Origin: VXNE01 sp965206615
Lineage (GTDB): Bacteria; Pseudomonadota; Gammaproteobacteria; Pseudomonadales; Azotimanducaceae
NCBI GenBank assembly: GCA_965206615.1
Contig: CBDBKI010000005.1
Coordinates: 682,001 to 746,000 of the forward strand
Reading direction: 5' to 3'
Length of the DNA: 64,000 nt
Below are positions 52,501 to 61,023 of the stretch, piece by piece; positions within the stretch are counted from its first letter, which is position 1; every line of letters starts with the position of its first letter. The notes under the pieces were generated by a model. The model saw only the letters and a list, made by a program, of their open reading frames with translations, did no database searches and was not told the DNA's origin. Position numbers and translations under genes: made by a program.

Positions 52501-53370
52501 ATGGACTACGGATATTTCGGATTCAATCTGGGTCCGCTCAACAACGCGGACTCGATCGAACGCGTCGTCGTGTCCGCCGAACAACTCGGGTACGAGTCCA
52601 TCTGGACCGCGGAACACCTCTTCCTGATGGATCCCGAGTCGCCGGTCTTGCCCGTGCCGCCGGAGTCGAACCTGGTCGACTCCGTCGCAAGCCTGGCGTT
52701 CGCGGCCGGGAAGACCGAGCGCATCAAGGTCGGGTCCGGCATCATCCTGATCGCCCAGCGCGACCCCATCGTGCTCGCGAAGGAACTCGCGGGCGTTGAC
52801 GTGCTTTCGAAGGGGCGCCTGCTGTTCGGTGTCGGCGTCGGCTTCGTGCCGGACGAGTTCGAGGTGCTGGGCATTCCGTGGGAGGAGCGCGGCGCCCGCA
52901 CCAGCGAGCATATCGAGGTGGTGCGCACGCTGTGGACGCAGGAGAAGCCGGCCTTCGACGGGGAGTTCACGCAGTTCTCGGGAATCCAGTCCCACCCGAT
53001 GCCCGTGCAGAAGCCGCACCCGCCGATCATCGTGGGCGGCGATTCGCCCGCGGCCCTGCGGCGCGCGGTCGCCCAGGGCAACGGCTGGTACGGCTGGTAC
53101 GACGTCGATGGGACCGCGGCGATGATGCAGGCGCTCGAAGAGACGGCGAAGAGCACGGAGCGTCCCGCCTCCCTCGGCCCCCTGCAGATCAACATCACGC
53201 CCGGGGAACCGATCGACAGCGACACGGCGAAGCGCTACGAGGACCTCGGGGTCGAACGCCTGATCCTGGTACGCGACGCCTTCGAGACGGCACGCTCTCC
53301 CGGCAAGGAGGTCGATGACGAGATCGTCGCCTTCCTCGAGGATCAGGCGCGGGAACTCGGGATCGGGTAG
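52501..53370 (+). CDS. LLM-class (luciferase-like) flavin/F420 oxidoreductase
   Basis: A 289-residue TIM-barrel oxidoreductase. Typical motifs are SIWTAEHLF, KVGSGIILIAQRDPIVLAKELAGVDVLSKGR, LLFGVGVGFVPDEFEVLG and HPPIIVGGDSPAALRRAV. These enzymes use FMNH2 or F420 for monooxygenation or hydride transfer. It follows the amidohydrolase on the same strand after a dispersed hairpin and converges on the flavin hydroxylase. Confidence 0.91.
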   Translation: MDYGYFGFNLGPLNNADSIERVVVSAEQLGYESIWTAEHLFLMDPESPVLPVPPESNLVDSVASLAFAAGKTERIKVGSGIILIAQRDPIVLAKELAGVDVLSKGRLLFGVGVGFVPDEFEVLGIPWEERGARTSEHIEVVRTLWTQEKPAFDGEFTQFSGIQSHPMPVQKPHPPIIVGGDSPAALRRAVAQGNGWYGWYDVDGTAAMMQALEETAKSTERPASLGPLQINITPGEPIDSDTAKRYEDLGVERLILVRDAFETARSPGKEVDDEIVAFLEDQARELGIG

Positions 53371-53437
53371 CGCCCGTCAACCGTCGCCGTTGATCGCGGA
53401 GCGGACGCCGTTCACCCCGCGCCGATGAGGCCCCGCG

Positions 53438-55114
53438 TCATGCATCGCGCGTCGTGGCCCCGCGAATCCGATCGACCACCGCGCGCACGTCGTCAGGCAT
53501 GCTGTCGGCGCGCCAGGCGATGTACTGGTCCGGGCGAATCAGTACGAGGGCGTGGTCGTAGAGGTGTCTGGCCTTCGGCTCGTGGGCGATGTCGAGGGTC
53601 TTCAGCCCGAGTCCGCAGCGCTTCGCCTCGGTCTCGAATGCCGAGACGTCCATGGCGTGATCCTTGACCAGCAGCGTGAACTCTTCGCCGAGCACATCGT
53701 AGAGGGGAACGCCTTCGGCCAGTACGAAATAAGGCGCGCGGCACCCGGGTACGGTCGATGGCGTGTAGTCGGCGACGGTGAACGGCGGCGGCTTGCCGTC
53801 GTCGTAGCAGATGATCGGCGACGATGGATAGTGGATGCCGAAGTTCAGGCCCTGGGGATCGAACTGCTGGCTGTCGACCCTTACCAGGCCTCTGCCGATC
53901 ACCGCCCTGGCTTCCTCGCCGGCGGCATCGTCGTCTTCGATGTGGGCAAGCCGCTCCCGGTCGCCGAAGATGCTCCGCTGATCGAGCACCATGCCTTCGG
54001 CCGCTCTCGCGACCTGCTCCCCGACCACGCGGCGCTCGGCGTCGTAGGCGTCGAGCAGGGTCTCGGGCGCCCAGCCGTTCAGCACGCCGGCCAGCATCCA
54101 GCCGAGCGTCACCGCATCTTCCATCCCGGAGTTCATGCCAAAACCGGCCAGGGGCGGCCAGGAATGCGCCGCATCGCCGGCCAGGAATGCCGAGCCCTGG
54201 CGGTAGGTCTCGGCAACGGCGCTACGCAACTGCCAGGGTTCCGCGGCCAGGATCCTCATGGGGGCATCGAGGCCCACGAGTTCCCGGACGCCGGCTTCGT
54301 AGTCCACGTCGTCATGGTCGACGTCCCGCGGCACGTTCACGTGCGCCAACCACCTGCGGACGCCGTCGATCGCGATCAGCGCGCCACCGCGGTGCGGGTT
54401 GAAGATGAAGTTCATCCAGGTAGGGTCGCGATCCGTGGGCCAGCGAGCGAGCACCTCGTCGCACTCGAAGAACACGCCCCACAGCTTGCCCAGCGGCTCG
54501 CCGCGCGGCATGCCGATACCGGCGGCACGGCGCACGAAAGAGCGGCTGCCGTCGCAACCCACGACGTAGCACGCCGTACAGGTCGACACCTCGCCGCTGT
54601 CCAGGTCCCGCACGCCGAGGGTGATCGCGTCGCCCGTCAGGGATAGCTCGCATGCTTCGTGCCGGAAGTGCAGGGTGATCCGCTCGAATGTCGCGGCGTG
54701 CTTGCGGAGTACTTCCTCGAGGTAGAACTGGCTCGCTCGATGCGGCCGCTCCGACGAGGGCCAGAAGCCGTCGAAGGCGAAACGGTCGCCCGACCACCGG
54801 TCGCGCGCCGACGGCAGCGGCAGCCGTCCCAACTCATAGCCGCTCATGATGCCGGTCGACCAGGCCATGTCATTGGGAAAGTCCGGGGGCAGGCCGGTCG
54901 CCCGATAAGCCTGGTCGCAGCCGAGCCGCCGCAGAATCTCCATGCTGCGTGCTGAAGTGGTGTTGCACTTCGGATGCGCGGGATCGTCCGGACCGCGCTG
55001 CTCGAATACCGTGCAGGAGACACCGCGCCAGGCCAGATCCATTGCGAGCGTCAAGCCGACGGGACCTGCTCCGACGATCGCAACGTCCGTGTCATGGCCT
55101 TTACGTGTTCCCAT
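53438..55114 (-). CDS. FAD-dependent aromatic hydroxylase (class A)
   Basis: A 558-residue flavoprotein of the phenol hydroxylase/TfdB-MhpA branch. It has FAD loop GAGPVG at 15-20, VVGCDGSRSFVRRAAGI, and the second FAD motif AFLAGDAAHSWPPLAGFGMNSGMEDAVTLGW. A C-terminal thioredoxin-like domain has LVLIRPDQYIAWRAD at its end. It should hydroxylate an aromatic or enolic substrate with NAD(P)H. The start is ATG 55114; the longer frame (55168) has no good ribosome site. Confidence 0.92.
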   Translation of the reverse strand: MGTRKGHDTDVAIVGAGPVGLTLAMDLAWRGVSCTVFEQRGPDDPAHPKCNTTSARSMEILRRLGCDQAYRATGLPPDFPNDMAWSTGIMSGYELGRLPLPSARDRWSGDRFAFDGFWPSSERPHRASQFYLEEVLRKHAATFERITLHFRHEACELSLTGDAITLGVRDLDSGEVSTCTACYVVGCDGSRSFVRRAAGIGMPRGEPLGKLWGVFFECDEVLARWPTDRDPTWMNFIFNPHRGGALIAIDGVRRWLAHVNVPRDVDHDDVDYEAGVRELVGLDAPMRILAAEPWQLRSAVAETYRQGSAFLAGDAAHSWPPLAGFGMNSGMEDAVTLGWMLAGVLNGWAPETLLDAYDAERRVVGEQVARAAEGMVLDQRSIFGDRERLAHIEDDDAAGEEARAVIGRGLVRVDSQQFDPQGLNFGIHYPSSPIICYDDGKPPPFTVADYTPSTVPGCRAPYFVLAEGVPLYDVLGEEFTLLVKDHAMDVSAFETEAKRCGLGLKTLDIAHEPKARHLYDHALVLIRPDQYIAWRADSMPDDVRAVVDRIRGATTRDA

Positions 55115-55156
55115 GGAACTCCGGTGGGCGTTGAAGTCGTGGGAGCTTTCAGGCGC

Positions 55157-55294
55157 GGGACGGGACAAGCCCGTCCCCTACAGGCCGCGCCGGGCTTCCA
55201 CGACGATCGGCACGAATTGTAGGGGCGACCCTTGTGGTCGCCCGTCTCGGGGTCGTGCATGAACTCGACACGGGACGGGACAAGCCCGTCCTAC
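55157..55294. repeat. Dispersed hairpins, copy 12 (three stems)
   Basis: A single GGGACGGG/CCCGTCCC stem ending CCCCTAC (55157-55181) comes first. A full module (55219-55294) follows: GTAGGGGCGACC with GGTCGCCC (loop CTTGT), linker CGTGCATGAACTCG, then GGGACGGG/CCCGTCC and CTAC. The last CTA is the complement of the stop codon of the hydrolase remnant at 55291. Confidence 0.85.
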
Positions 55295-55560
55295 GGCAAC
55301 GTCGCCGCCCATTGAGCGAGCGTCCGGGTGAACAGCTCGGGGTCCTCCCCGTGCATCGAGTGCCCCATGCGGGGAAACGAGACATACTCGACCGGCTGCC
55401 CGGCCCCGCGTATCAGTGCACAGGCGTATCCCGCCTGGACATCCGAAAGCGCTCCGAGCAACGCCCCGGACGGGTCGTCGACGGCGCGGAAGTGATGCGT
55501 CAACAGGACCGGTACCTGCACCTGCTCCAGCATGGTCTCGGCCACAGGCAGCAGGGCTCG
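55291..55560 (-). pseudogene. C-terminal scar of an alpha/beta hydrolase
   Basis: The last 89 codons of a hydrolase: VPVLLTHHFRAVDDPSGALLGAL..., GQPVEYVSFPRMGHSMHGEDPELFTRTLAQW, with the probable catalytic Asp and His. No start and no nucleophile region exist; upstream is the sulfatase end. The stop TAG lies in the dispersed repeat. It is a remnant left when the sulfatase segment was joined here. Confidence 0.75.
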
Positions 55561-55565
55561 CGGCC

Positions 55566-57137
55566 TCAGACCGACTCCGGCAGCGCCGCCTGCCACCCTG
55601 CGTGCAGGTGCTCCGACAGTTCGTCGATGAGCGCTCGGTGAGCCGGGTCGGGGGCCAGGTTTTCGTACTCGAACGGATCTTCCTGGTGATCGTAGAGCTC
55701 GCGCTCCGGCTCGTTCTCGGGCGCCTCCACGGGCGTCCACTCCGTGTACCGGTAGCGGGGCGTTCGCAGGGTGCGGCCATGGAATCCCTCGAGGATGCTC
55801 TCCGAGAAGACCGCCGATTTCCAGCGCAGGTCCGGATCGTCGAGCAGCGGCCGGAAGCTGGCGCCTTCCAGCGCATGCACCGGTTGCGGCAGATTGGACA
55901 GATCGACGAGCGTCGGGTAGAGATCGACCAGCTCCACGAGTCCGGCCGCGACCTCCCCCGCCTGCCGGCTGTCCGGCAGCCGGACGATGAGGGGCACGCG
56001 CGTCGACTCCTCGAACTGGTATCTCTTGCGCCACAGTCCGCCGTGCTCGTTGAGCTGGAACCCGTGGTCGCTGGTGAAGACGACGATGGTGGACTCCGCG
56101 AGGTCGAGGACCTCGAGGGCCTCCAGCAACTGGCCGACATAGAAGTCGGTCATCGTGACCATCGAGTGGTACGCGGCGACGGCCTGCTGCAACTGTCTCT
56201 CGGTGTGCGCGAGGTCGTCCGCCAACGGCTCGAACGCCGCGGCGGGCAGGTCGTCGGTATCGTCCAGGGGCGTTTGCGGCAGTTGCACCGCATCGGCCGG
56301 GTGCTGATCGAAGAACTGTGCGGGACCGACCCACGGCTGGTGCGGCTTGTGGAAGCCGGCGCCGATGAAGAACGGCTTGTCCCGGTGCTGCGCCATCAAC
56401 TGGATGATGCGCGTCGCCGTCGTCCCGTCGGGCGTCATGCGGGGGGACTCGGTGGTCGCGCGCCAGGACAGGGGCAGTCCGCCCGTCCGCCCGAGCGGTG
56501 CGAGCACGTCGGTGCGCGACATGCCGTGCTCGGAACCCTCCGTCCAGGTGTTGTCGCGCTGCCCGGACAGGTCGACCCCGGGCAGGTATCCCGGCAGGTG
56601 AAAGCGCATTGCCGGCTCTCTCGAGAGGGCGAAGTTCGACGAGTCCCAGGACACGACATGTTCGTAGCTGTTGTGTCCGATCTTGCCGACCCGTGCCGTG
56701 AAGTAGCCCTGGTCGTGGAAGTGCTCGGGCAGCAGCCGCAGATCGTCTCCGATCCGCTCACGGGGCGCCGTTCCGTTGTCGTAGACGCCCGTCGTGGGCG
56801 GGCGCAATCCGCTGAGGATCGATATCCGCGACGGGCTGCAGAGCGGGTTCTGCACGTAGGCGCGGTCGAAACGCACGCCCTCGGCGGCGAGGCGATCCAG
56901 GTTGGGGGTCTTCACCCCGGCGTAATGCGGAGCCGGCGTCGACTCGAGGTACGAGCCGAGGGCGACGTTCAGGTCGTCCGCCATGATGAGCAGGACGTTG
57001 GGACGCTCGGCCAGGCCCGCTTCCCGCATCGGCGCCGCGGCGGGCAGCAGGAGTCGGTCGGTCTGGTCCGCGGATTCAGCCATGCCGGGCACGCCGAGCA
57101 GGGCGGCGAGAAACGGGAGTGTGGGTCGAAGTCTCAT
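55566..57137 (-). CDS. Iduronate-2-sulfatase-like sulfatase, second copy
   Basis: A 523-residue sulfatase with a signal peptide (about 1-22). It has LIMADDLNVALGSY with the metal Asp pair at 54-55, formylglycine motif CSPSRISILSGLRP at C100, FHKPHQPWVGP and FTSDHGFQLNEHGGLWRK. It is a clear paralogue of the gene at 43369. It follows a PPOX gene by seven bases and an esterase further upstream, forming an operon esterase-PPOX-sulfatase. Confidence 0.94.
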   Translation of the reverse strand: MRLRPTLPFLAALLGVPGMAESADQTDRLLLPAAAPMREAGLAERPNVLLIMADDLNVALGSYLESTPAPHYAGVKTPNLDRLAAEGVRFDRAYVQNPLCSPSRISILSGLRPPTTGVYDNGTAPRERIGDDLRLLPEHFHDQGYFTARVGKIGHNSYEHVVSWDSSNFALSREPAMRFHLPGYLPGVDLSGQRDNTWTEGSEHGMSRTDVLAPLGRTGGLPLSWRATTESPRMTPDGTTATRIIQLMAQHRDKPFFIGAGFHKPHQPWVGPAQFFDQHPADAVQLPQTPLDDTDDLPAAAFEPLADDLAHTERQLQQAVAAYHSMVTMTDFYVGQLLEALEVLDLAESTIVVFTSDHGFQLNEHGGLWRKRYQFEESTRVPLIVRLPDSRQAGEVAAGLVELVDLYPTLVDLSNLPQPVHALEGASFRPLLDDPDLRWKSAVFSESILEGFHGRTLRTPRYRYTEWTPVEAPENEPERELYDHQEDPFEYENLAPDPAHRALIDELSEHLHAGWQAALPESV

Positions 57138-57144
57138 GAAACGG

Positions 57145-57576
57145 CTATTCCTGGACATACGGCCCCCAAACGCTTCGGATCCGACGGGGTTTCAGGTTCA
57201 GCAGCACCATGCCTTCGGCCTTCGACCAGGTCTCGATGGTCTTTCTGGCCCGGTCGGGCTCGTAGTACCGTTCGGCCAGTCGACAGGCGAAATCCCGGGT
57301 CCGCTGGAGGTCATCGATGCACTCGACGGTGCCTTCCACGCTGACCCAGGCTTCCATGACGCCCACCCCTTCGGCAATGCACAGGGCCGCTCTCGGATCG
57401 CGGCGCAAGCGCCTGATCTTGGCCGTGTCGGCTCCGGAGAACATGAGAACGCTCTGTCCGTCCCACTCGTACCAGAGCGGCATGGTGTTCGGTGAACCGT
57501 CCTGGTTCAGCGTACTCAGGAAACCGATCATGGTCTGGTTGAGGAGGTTGTCGATCTTCGTGTTCGTGTCGCTCAT
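57145..57576 (-). CDS. PPOX-class flavin or F420 protein
   Basis: A 143-residue split-barrel protein with MIGFLSTLNQDGSPNTMPLWYEWDGQSVLMFSGADTAKIRRLRRDPRAALCI. This is the same arrangement as the protein at 1554-2006, but the two are only distantly alike. It should bind FMN or F420. It lies between an esterase (30-base gap) and a sulfatase (7-base gap). Confidence 0.88.
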   Translation of the reverse strand: MSDTNTKIDNLLNQTMIGFLSTLNQDGSPNTMPLWYEWDGQSVLMFSGADTAKIRRLRRDPRAALCIAEGVGVMEAWVSVEGTVECIDDLQRTRDFACRLAERYYEPDRARKTIETWSKAEGMVLLNLKPRRIRSVWGPYVQE

Positions 57577-57606
57577 CCGTGTCTCCGTGGGTGTCCTGAC
57601 AGCGCA

Positions 57607-58506
57607 TCATGCCGGAAGTTGCGTCAGCTTCTCGACCTCGGGAGCGTAAAGGTGCTCGAGTCCGTCGGCAAACAGCGGCGGTATCACGTTGAAGTGATCG
57701 CGGTCGGTGTAGAGCTGGCTCTTCAGCACCAGGGACGGGTACTGGCGCATCCGCAGGTTCTCCACCAGCATGGTCGTGCGGCTGACGATGCGCGCCGCCG
57801 ACATGGCCAGGTTCAACTCGCCGTTGCCGGCGCCGACGAAGACGCGCGCCGGCAGGTCCTCGTGGGAGGCGGCGTATTCCTCTTCGAGCTGCATGGTCTC
57901 CCTGCTGGTGCCGCTGCTGATGATGTAGCCCGAGAAGTCTCCGGGCCGGGCGAGCAGGGCATAGCCCGTGAAGTAGCCGCCGGACGAGTGGCCCATCAAC
58001 GCGTGATCGCCGTTCATGCGGTACTTCCCTGCCAGGGCCGGCCGCAGCTCGTCGACCAGGAAGTCCAGGAACCGGTCGCCCCGGAGGTGCGGCTCCAGGT
58101 CCTTGAAAAAGGGGCCGTTCAACTCGGTGGTCGTGCGTTCGGCCAGCGCGTCGTCGCCGAACCAGGAACCGGGCGGGTTCAGGTCGAACTCCCGCTTCAG
58201 GAAGCCCGGCATGCCCTGTTCGCTCGAGTGACCGACGCTGACGACGATGATCTCCGGCAGGCGCCTGCCGAACGCATACATGTTGACGATGCCGGCGACC
58301 AGCATGTGTTGCAGCACGCCGTCCATGGCCCAGAGTACGGGGTACGACCTGTCGGGGGCCACCGGGTAGGAGGCCGGCAGCGTCACCAGCACCTCGTGGT
58401 CGTAGTCGTAGCCTGCGCCGCGAAACGACAGCGGCGGCTCGCTGGCCATCGCGTACGGGACGCTGGCGTCCTGTACCAGTTGCTCCATATCGACCTGGTC
58501 GCTCAT
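57607..58506 (-). CDS. Esterase (IroE/Fes-like putative esterase)
   Basis: A 299-residue alpha/beta hydrolase of the putative esterase family. It has a family-typical start with VTLPASYPVAPDRSYPVLWAMDG and the nucleophile in ALMGHSSGGYFTGYALL. The C-terminal His lies in LYTDRDHFNVIPPLFADGL. Related enzymes hydrolyse siderophore or carboxylic esters. It is first in the operon with PPOX and sulfatase genes. Confidence 0.9.
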   Translation of the reverse strand: MSDQVDMEQLVQDASVPYAMASEPPLSFRGAGYDYDHEVLVTLPASYPVAPDRSYPVLWAMDGVLQHMLVAGIVNMYAFGRRLPEIIVVSVGHSSEQGMPGFLKREFDLNPPGSWFGDDALAERTTTELNGPFFKDLEPHLRGDRFLDFLVDELRPALAGKYRMNGDHALMGHSSGGYFTGYALLARPGDFSGYIISSGTSRETMQLEEEYAASHEDLPARVFVGAGNGELNLAMSAARIVSRTTMLVENLRMRQYPSLVLKSQLYTDRDHFNVIPPLFADGLEHLYAPEVEKLTQLPA

Positions 58507-58544
58507 TGGGAATCCTCCTTGGAGCGGCGGCTTGGTTCGGCCAT

Positions 58545-58772
58545 GTAGGGGACACCCTTGTGGTGTCCCGTCTCGAATTCATGCACGGTCCCGGCGCGAC
58601 CTGCGGTCCCGGCGCGACCTGCGGTCCCGGCGCGACCTGCGGTGCGGTCCCGGCGCGACCTGCGGTCCCGGCGCGACCTGCGGTCGCGTTGCAGTTTCGC
58701 TGGCGCGAAACTGCGCGTTGACGACGAGGTTCCGCAACTTCGGGGACGGGCGACCACAAGGGTCGCCCCTAC
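58545..58772. repeat. Dispersed hairpins, copy 13, expanded
   Basis: GTAGGGGACACC with GGTGTCCC (loop CTTGT) opens the copy, then CTCGAATTCATGCA. An 18-bp tandem array (58586-58680) is followed by stem GCAGTTTCGC/GCGAAACTGC (58691-58714) of the second hairpin family. GGGCGACC/GGTCGCCC (loop ACAAG) closes it, ending CCCCTAC. The final CTA is the complement of the stop codon of the amidohydrolase at 58769. Confidence 0.85.
58586..58680. repeat. 18-bp tandem repeat, five units
   Basis: The unit CGGTCCCGGCGCGACCTG occurs at 58586, 58604, 58622, 58645 and 58663 without mismatch. A five-base CGGTG lies between units three and four. A partial unit (CGGTC) follows. It lies inside a dispersed hairpin copy and is probably a slippage expansion. 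Confidence 0.93.
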
Positions 58773-59902
58773 AGTTTGTAGATGCGTTTTACGTTGCCGC
58801 CGAGCACCTTCTCCCGCGTCGTCTCGGGCAGCTTGTTCGCGTAGGCGATCAGGTCGTCCACCCAGGTGTGTCGATGGTCGGGGTGCGGATAGTCGGTGGC
58901 CCACATGAAGCAGTCGTCGCCGACTTGCTTGATCGTGAGGGGCGCGACGGTTTCGTCCGGGTCGCCGGAGATGAAGCACTGGCGCCGGAACAGTTCGGCG
59001 GCGCTGAAGCGGTTGACGTTCATGGATTCGCCGTAGGCGTCGAGTCGGTCGAGCATGGGGCCCACCCAGCCTGAGCCGGCCTCGAGCACACCGAGGCGCA
59101 ACTCCGGGAAGCGTTCGAGGGTGCCGAGGCTGAAGAAGGAAATGAGGGCCTGCTGCACGATTGAGCGCAGCCAGATCATCTCCCCCCAGCCACGCCCTTC
59201 CGTGGGCCAGTCGAAGATGCCCTCGGCCGCGCGGTGCGGGGTGAGCGTGGGGTGGATCGCGAAGGGTACGTCCAGTTCGCAACACTTCGCGAACAGCGGG
59301 TCGTGTTCCGGGCTGCCGTGGATCAAGCGGTTGTGGTTGAACGGGTTGACCCAGGCGCCCTTGCAGCCGTCCTTCACGGCCCGCTCGAGTTCCGCGACGG
59401 ACCCCTCGACGTCCAGGAGTGTGAGTTGGGCGATCGGGACCAGCTTGCCGCCACTGTCGCGGCAGAAGTCCGCGATCCAGCGGTTGTAGGCCCGACAGTA
59501 GGCGAGGCTGAGTTCCGGGTCCGTGAGCTCCGTCTCCCAGAGCAGCCCGATGGTGGGGTAGAGCAGGGAGTACTCGAGGTTCTCGCGTTCCATCAACTGC
59601 AGGCGTTCGGTGGCGTTGCAGGAGCCGAAGGGCATGTTGTCGGCGTAGCGGCGTTCGGGACTCGGCCGCATGTCTTCCGAGCCCATCGCGCCCATGATGC
59701 CGAGCGAGCCCCGGTTCGTGCGTACCGAGGGCTTGCGGTCGATTTCCAGGTATTCGAAGCCGGCGTCGTCCACACCGACGCGCAGGGCGCGCGGCTTGTA
59801 TCGCGCTTCGAGGTAGTTTTCCCATAGGTCGGTGGGCTCCAGGATGTGCCCGTCCGCGTCCACGGTGCCGTCGTACGGAAAACGCTTGATCTCGTAGGCC
59901 AC
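58769..59902 (-). CDS. Amidohydrolase (ACMSD-like decarboxylase family)
   Basis: A 377-residue TIM-barrel metal enzyme of the amidohydrolase 2 family. It has DADGHILEPTDLWENY at the N-terminus (metal site, DxH in place of HxH). It also has ENLEYSLLYPTIGLLW, VPFAIHPTLTPHRA, LRLGVLEAGSGWVGPMLDRLD and FMWATDYPHPDHRHTW with the last Asp. Relatives decarboxylate aromatic or muconate semialdehyde acids. Its stop codon is inside a dispersed repeat. It diverges from the PhyH gene at 60015. Confidence 0.91.
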   Translation of the reverse strand: MAYEIKRFPYDGTVDADGHILEPTDLWENYLEARYKPRALRVGVDDAGFEYLEIDRKPSVRTNRGSLGIMGAMGSEDMRPSPERRYADNMPFGSCNATERLQLMERENLEYSLLYPTIGLLWETELTDPELSLAYCRAYNRWIADFCRDSGGKLVPIAQLTLLDVEGSVAELERAVKDGCKGAWVNPFNHNRLIHGSPEHDPLFAKCCELDVPFAIHPTLTPHRAAEGIFDWPTEGRGWGEMIWLRSIVQQALISFFSLGTLERFPELRLGVLEAGSGWVGPMLDRLDAYGESMNVNRFSAAELFRRQCFISGDPDETVAPLTIKQVGDDCFMWATDYPHPDHRHTWVDDLIAYANKLPETTREKVLGGNVKRIYKL

Positions 59903-60014
59903 CTGACACTCCCTCCCCCAACTTCGACTGCATTATGCGAAGGGCGCGCTCCCGCGGCAACGAGCGTGTAAGCTCGGGCGCATCGGAGGACGTTTCGATC
60001 GGGGGGAGGAAGCA

Positions 60015-60953
60015 ATGGCCGAACAGGCTCTGGAGGAGGTCTCCCGGGCAACGCCGGCAGACGAATTGCGTGGCGCGCCCATGGAGTCGGGAAAGGCGCA
60101 GGCGGATTTCGCGCGCGCCTGGGAAGGGATCCAGCGGCTGGGACTCGAAAAGCACGTGGCCGAACTCGAAGCGGTCGGCTACACCGTCATTCCGCCGGAG
60201 AAGGTCGCGGCGCCGGCGTTCCTCGAGCGGTTGCGGGACGCGTTTTGCGCGACGGTGGAACGGCGGACGGGCACCGCGCTCGACCTCGCACGCACGGGGG
60301 CCCTGGACGGTCAGGGGGCAGGCGCATGGGCGCCGTTCACGTTCCTGCTGTTCGAGGATCCCGTATTCCAGGAAGCCATCCTCAATCCGGTGCCGCTTGC
60401 GCTCGCGGACTACACCGTCGGCCGCAGCTGCATGTTCTCCACCTGCATCGGGCTGGTGAAGGGTCCGGGAGACGCGCCACTCGGGCTGCACACCGACAAT
60501 GGCGCCCTCGCGGTCCCGGCGCCTTATCCGGCGTATCCGCTGCTGCTGAACTGCACCTGGGTCTTGACGGACTACACGAAGTCGGGCGGAGCGCTCTGTC
60601 TCGTGCCGGGCAGCCACTCGCTCGGACACGGTCCGCGGGGCGACGAGGTGGCGGAGCCGACCGCCATCGAGGCGCCGGCGGGTTCGATGGTGGTCTGGAG
60701 CGGCAGCGTCTGGCACGGCTCGTACCCGCGCACGGATCCCGGGCTCAGGCTGACGCTCGTGACGATCTACACGCGGCCGTTCGTCATTCCGCAGGAGCGT
60801 TACCGCGAAGAAGTCACGCCGGAGATCCTCGCAAGCAACCCGCCCCGCTTCGCGGAGTTGATGGGCAAGAACATCTACCAGTACTCGTTCAAGGAGGAAG
60901 GGTACGACGTGAACAAGGTGCTGCTGACGGCCGGCAAGTCCTGGTGGGACTGA
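60015..60953 (+). CDS. PhyH-family dioxygenase
   Basis: A 312-residue member with H159 and D161 (GLHTDNGAL), H234 (SVWHGSYPR) and R245. An N-terminal AVGYTVIPPEKV resembles the twins at 46036 and 47014. GGGGGAGGAAGCA precedes the ATG. The LLM gene follows after 70 bases on the same strand, probably as an operon. Confidence 0.91.
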   Translation: MAEQALEEVSRATPADELRGAPMESGKAQADFARAWEGIQRLGLEKHVAELEAVGYTVIPPEKVAAPAFLERLRDAFCATVERRTGTALDLARTGALDGQGAGAWAPFTFLLFEDPVFQEAILNPVPLALADYTVGRSCMFSTCIGLVKGPGDAPLGLHTDNGALAVPAPYPAYPLLLNCTWVLTDYTKSGGALCLVPGSHSLGHGPRGDEVAEPTAIEAPAGSMVVWSGSVWHGSYPRTDPGLRLTLVTIYTRPFVIPQERYREEVTPEILASNPPRFAELMGKNIYQYSFKEEGYDVNKVLLTAGKSWWD

Positions 60954-61023
60954 GCGCGAACCTGCGGTTCGCGTTCGAGTTGCTGCGCAACTCGGCGCGT
61001 CCCTGACGTAGAGGCGAAGAGCG

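Noticed and set aside
58586..58680. Possible CRISPR array
   Set aside because: Units are head-to-tail without spacers, and no cas gene is present.
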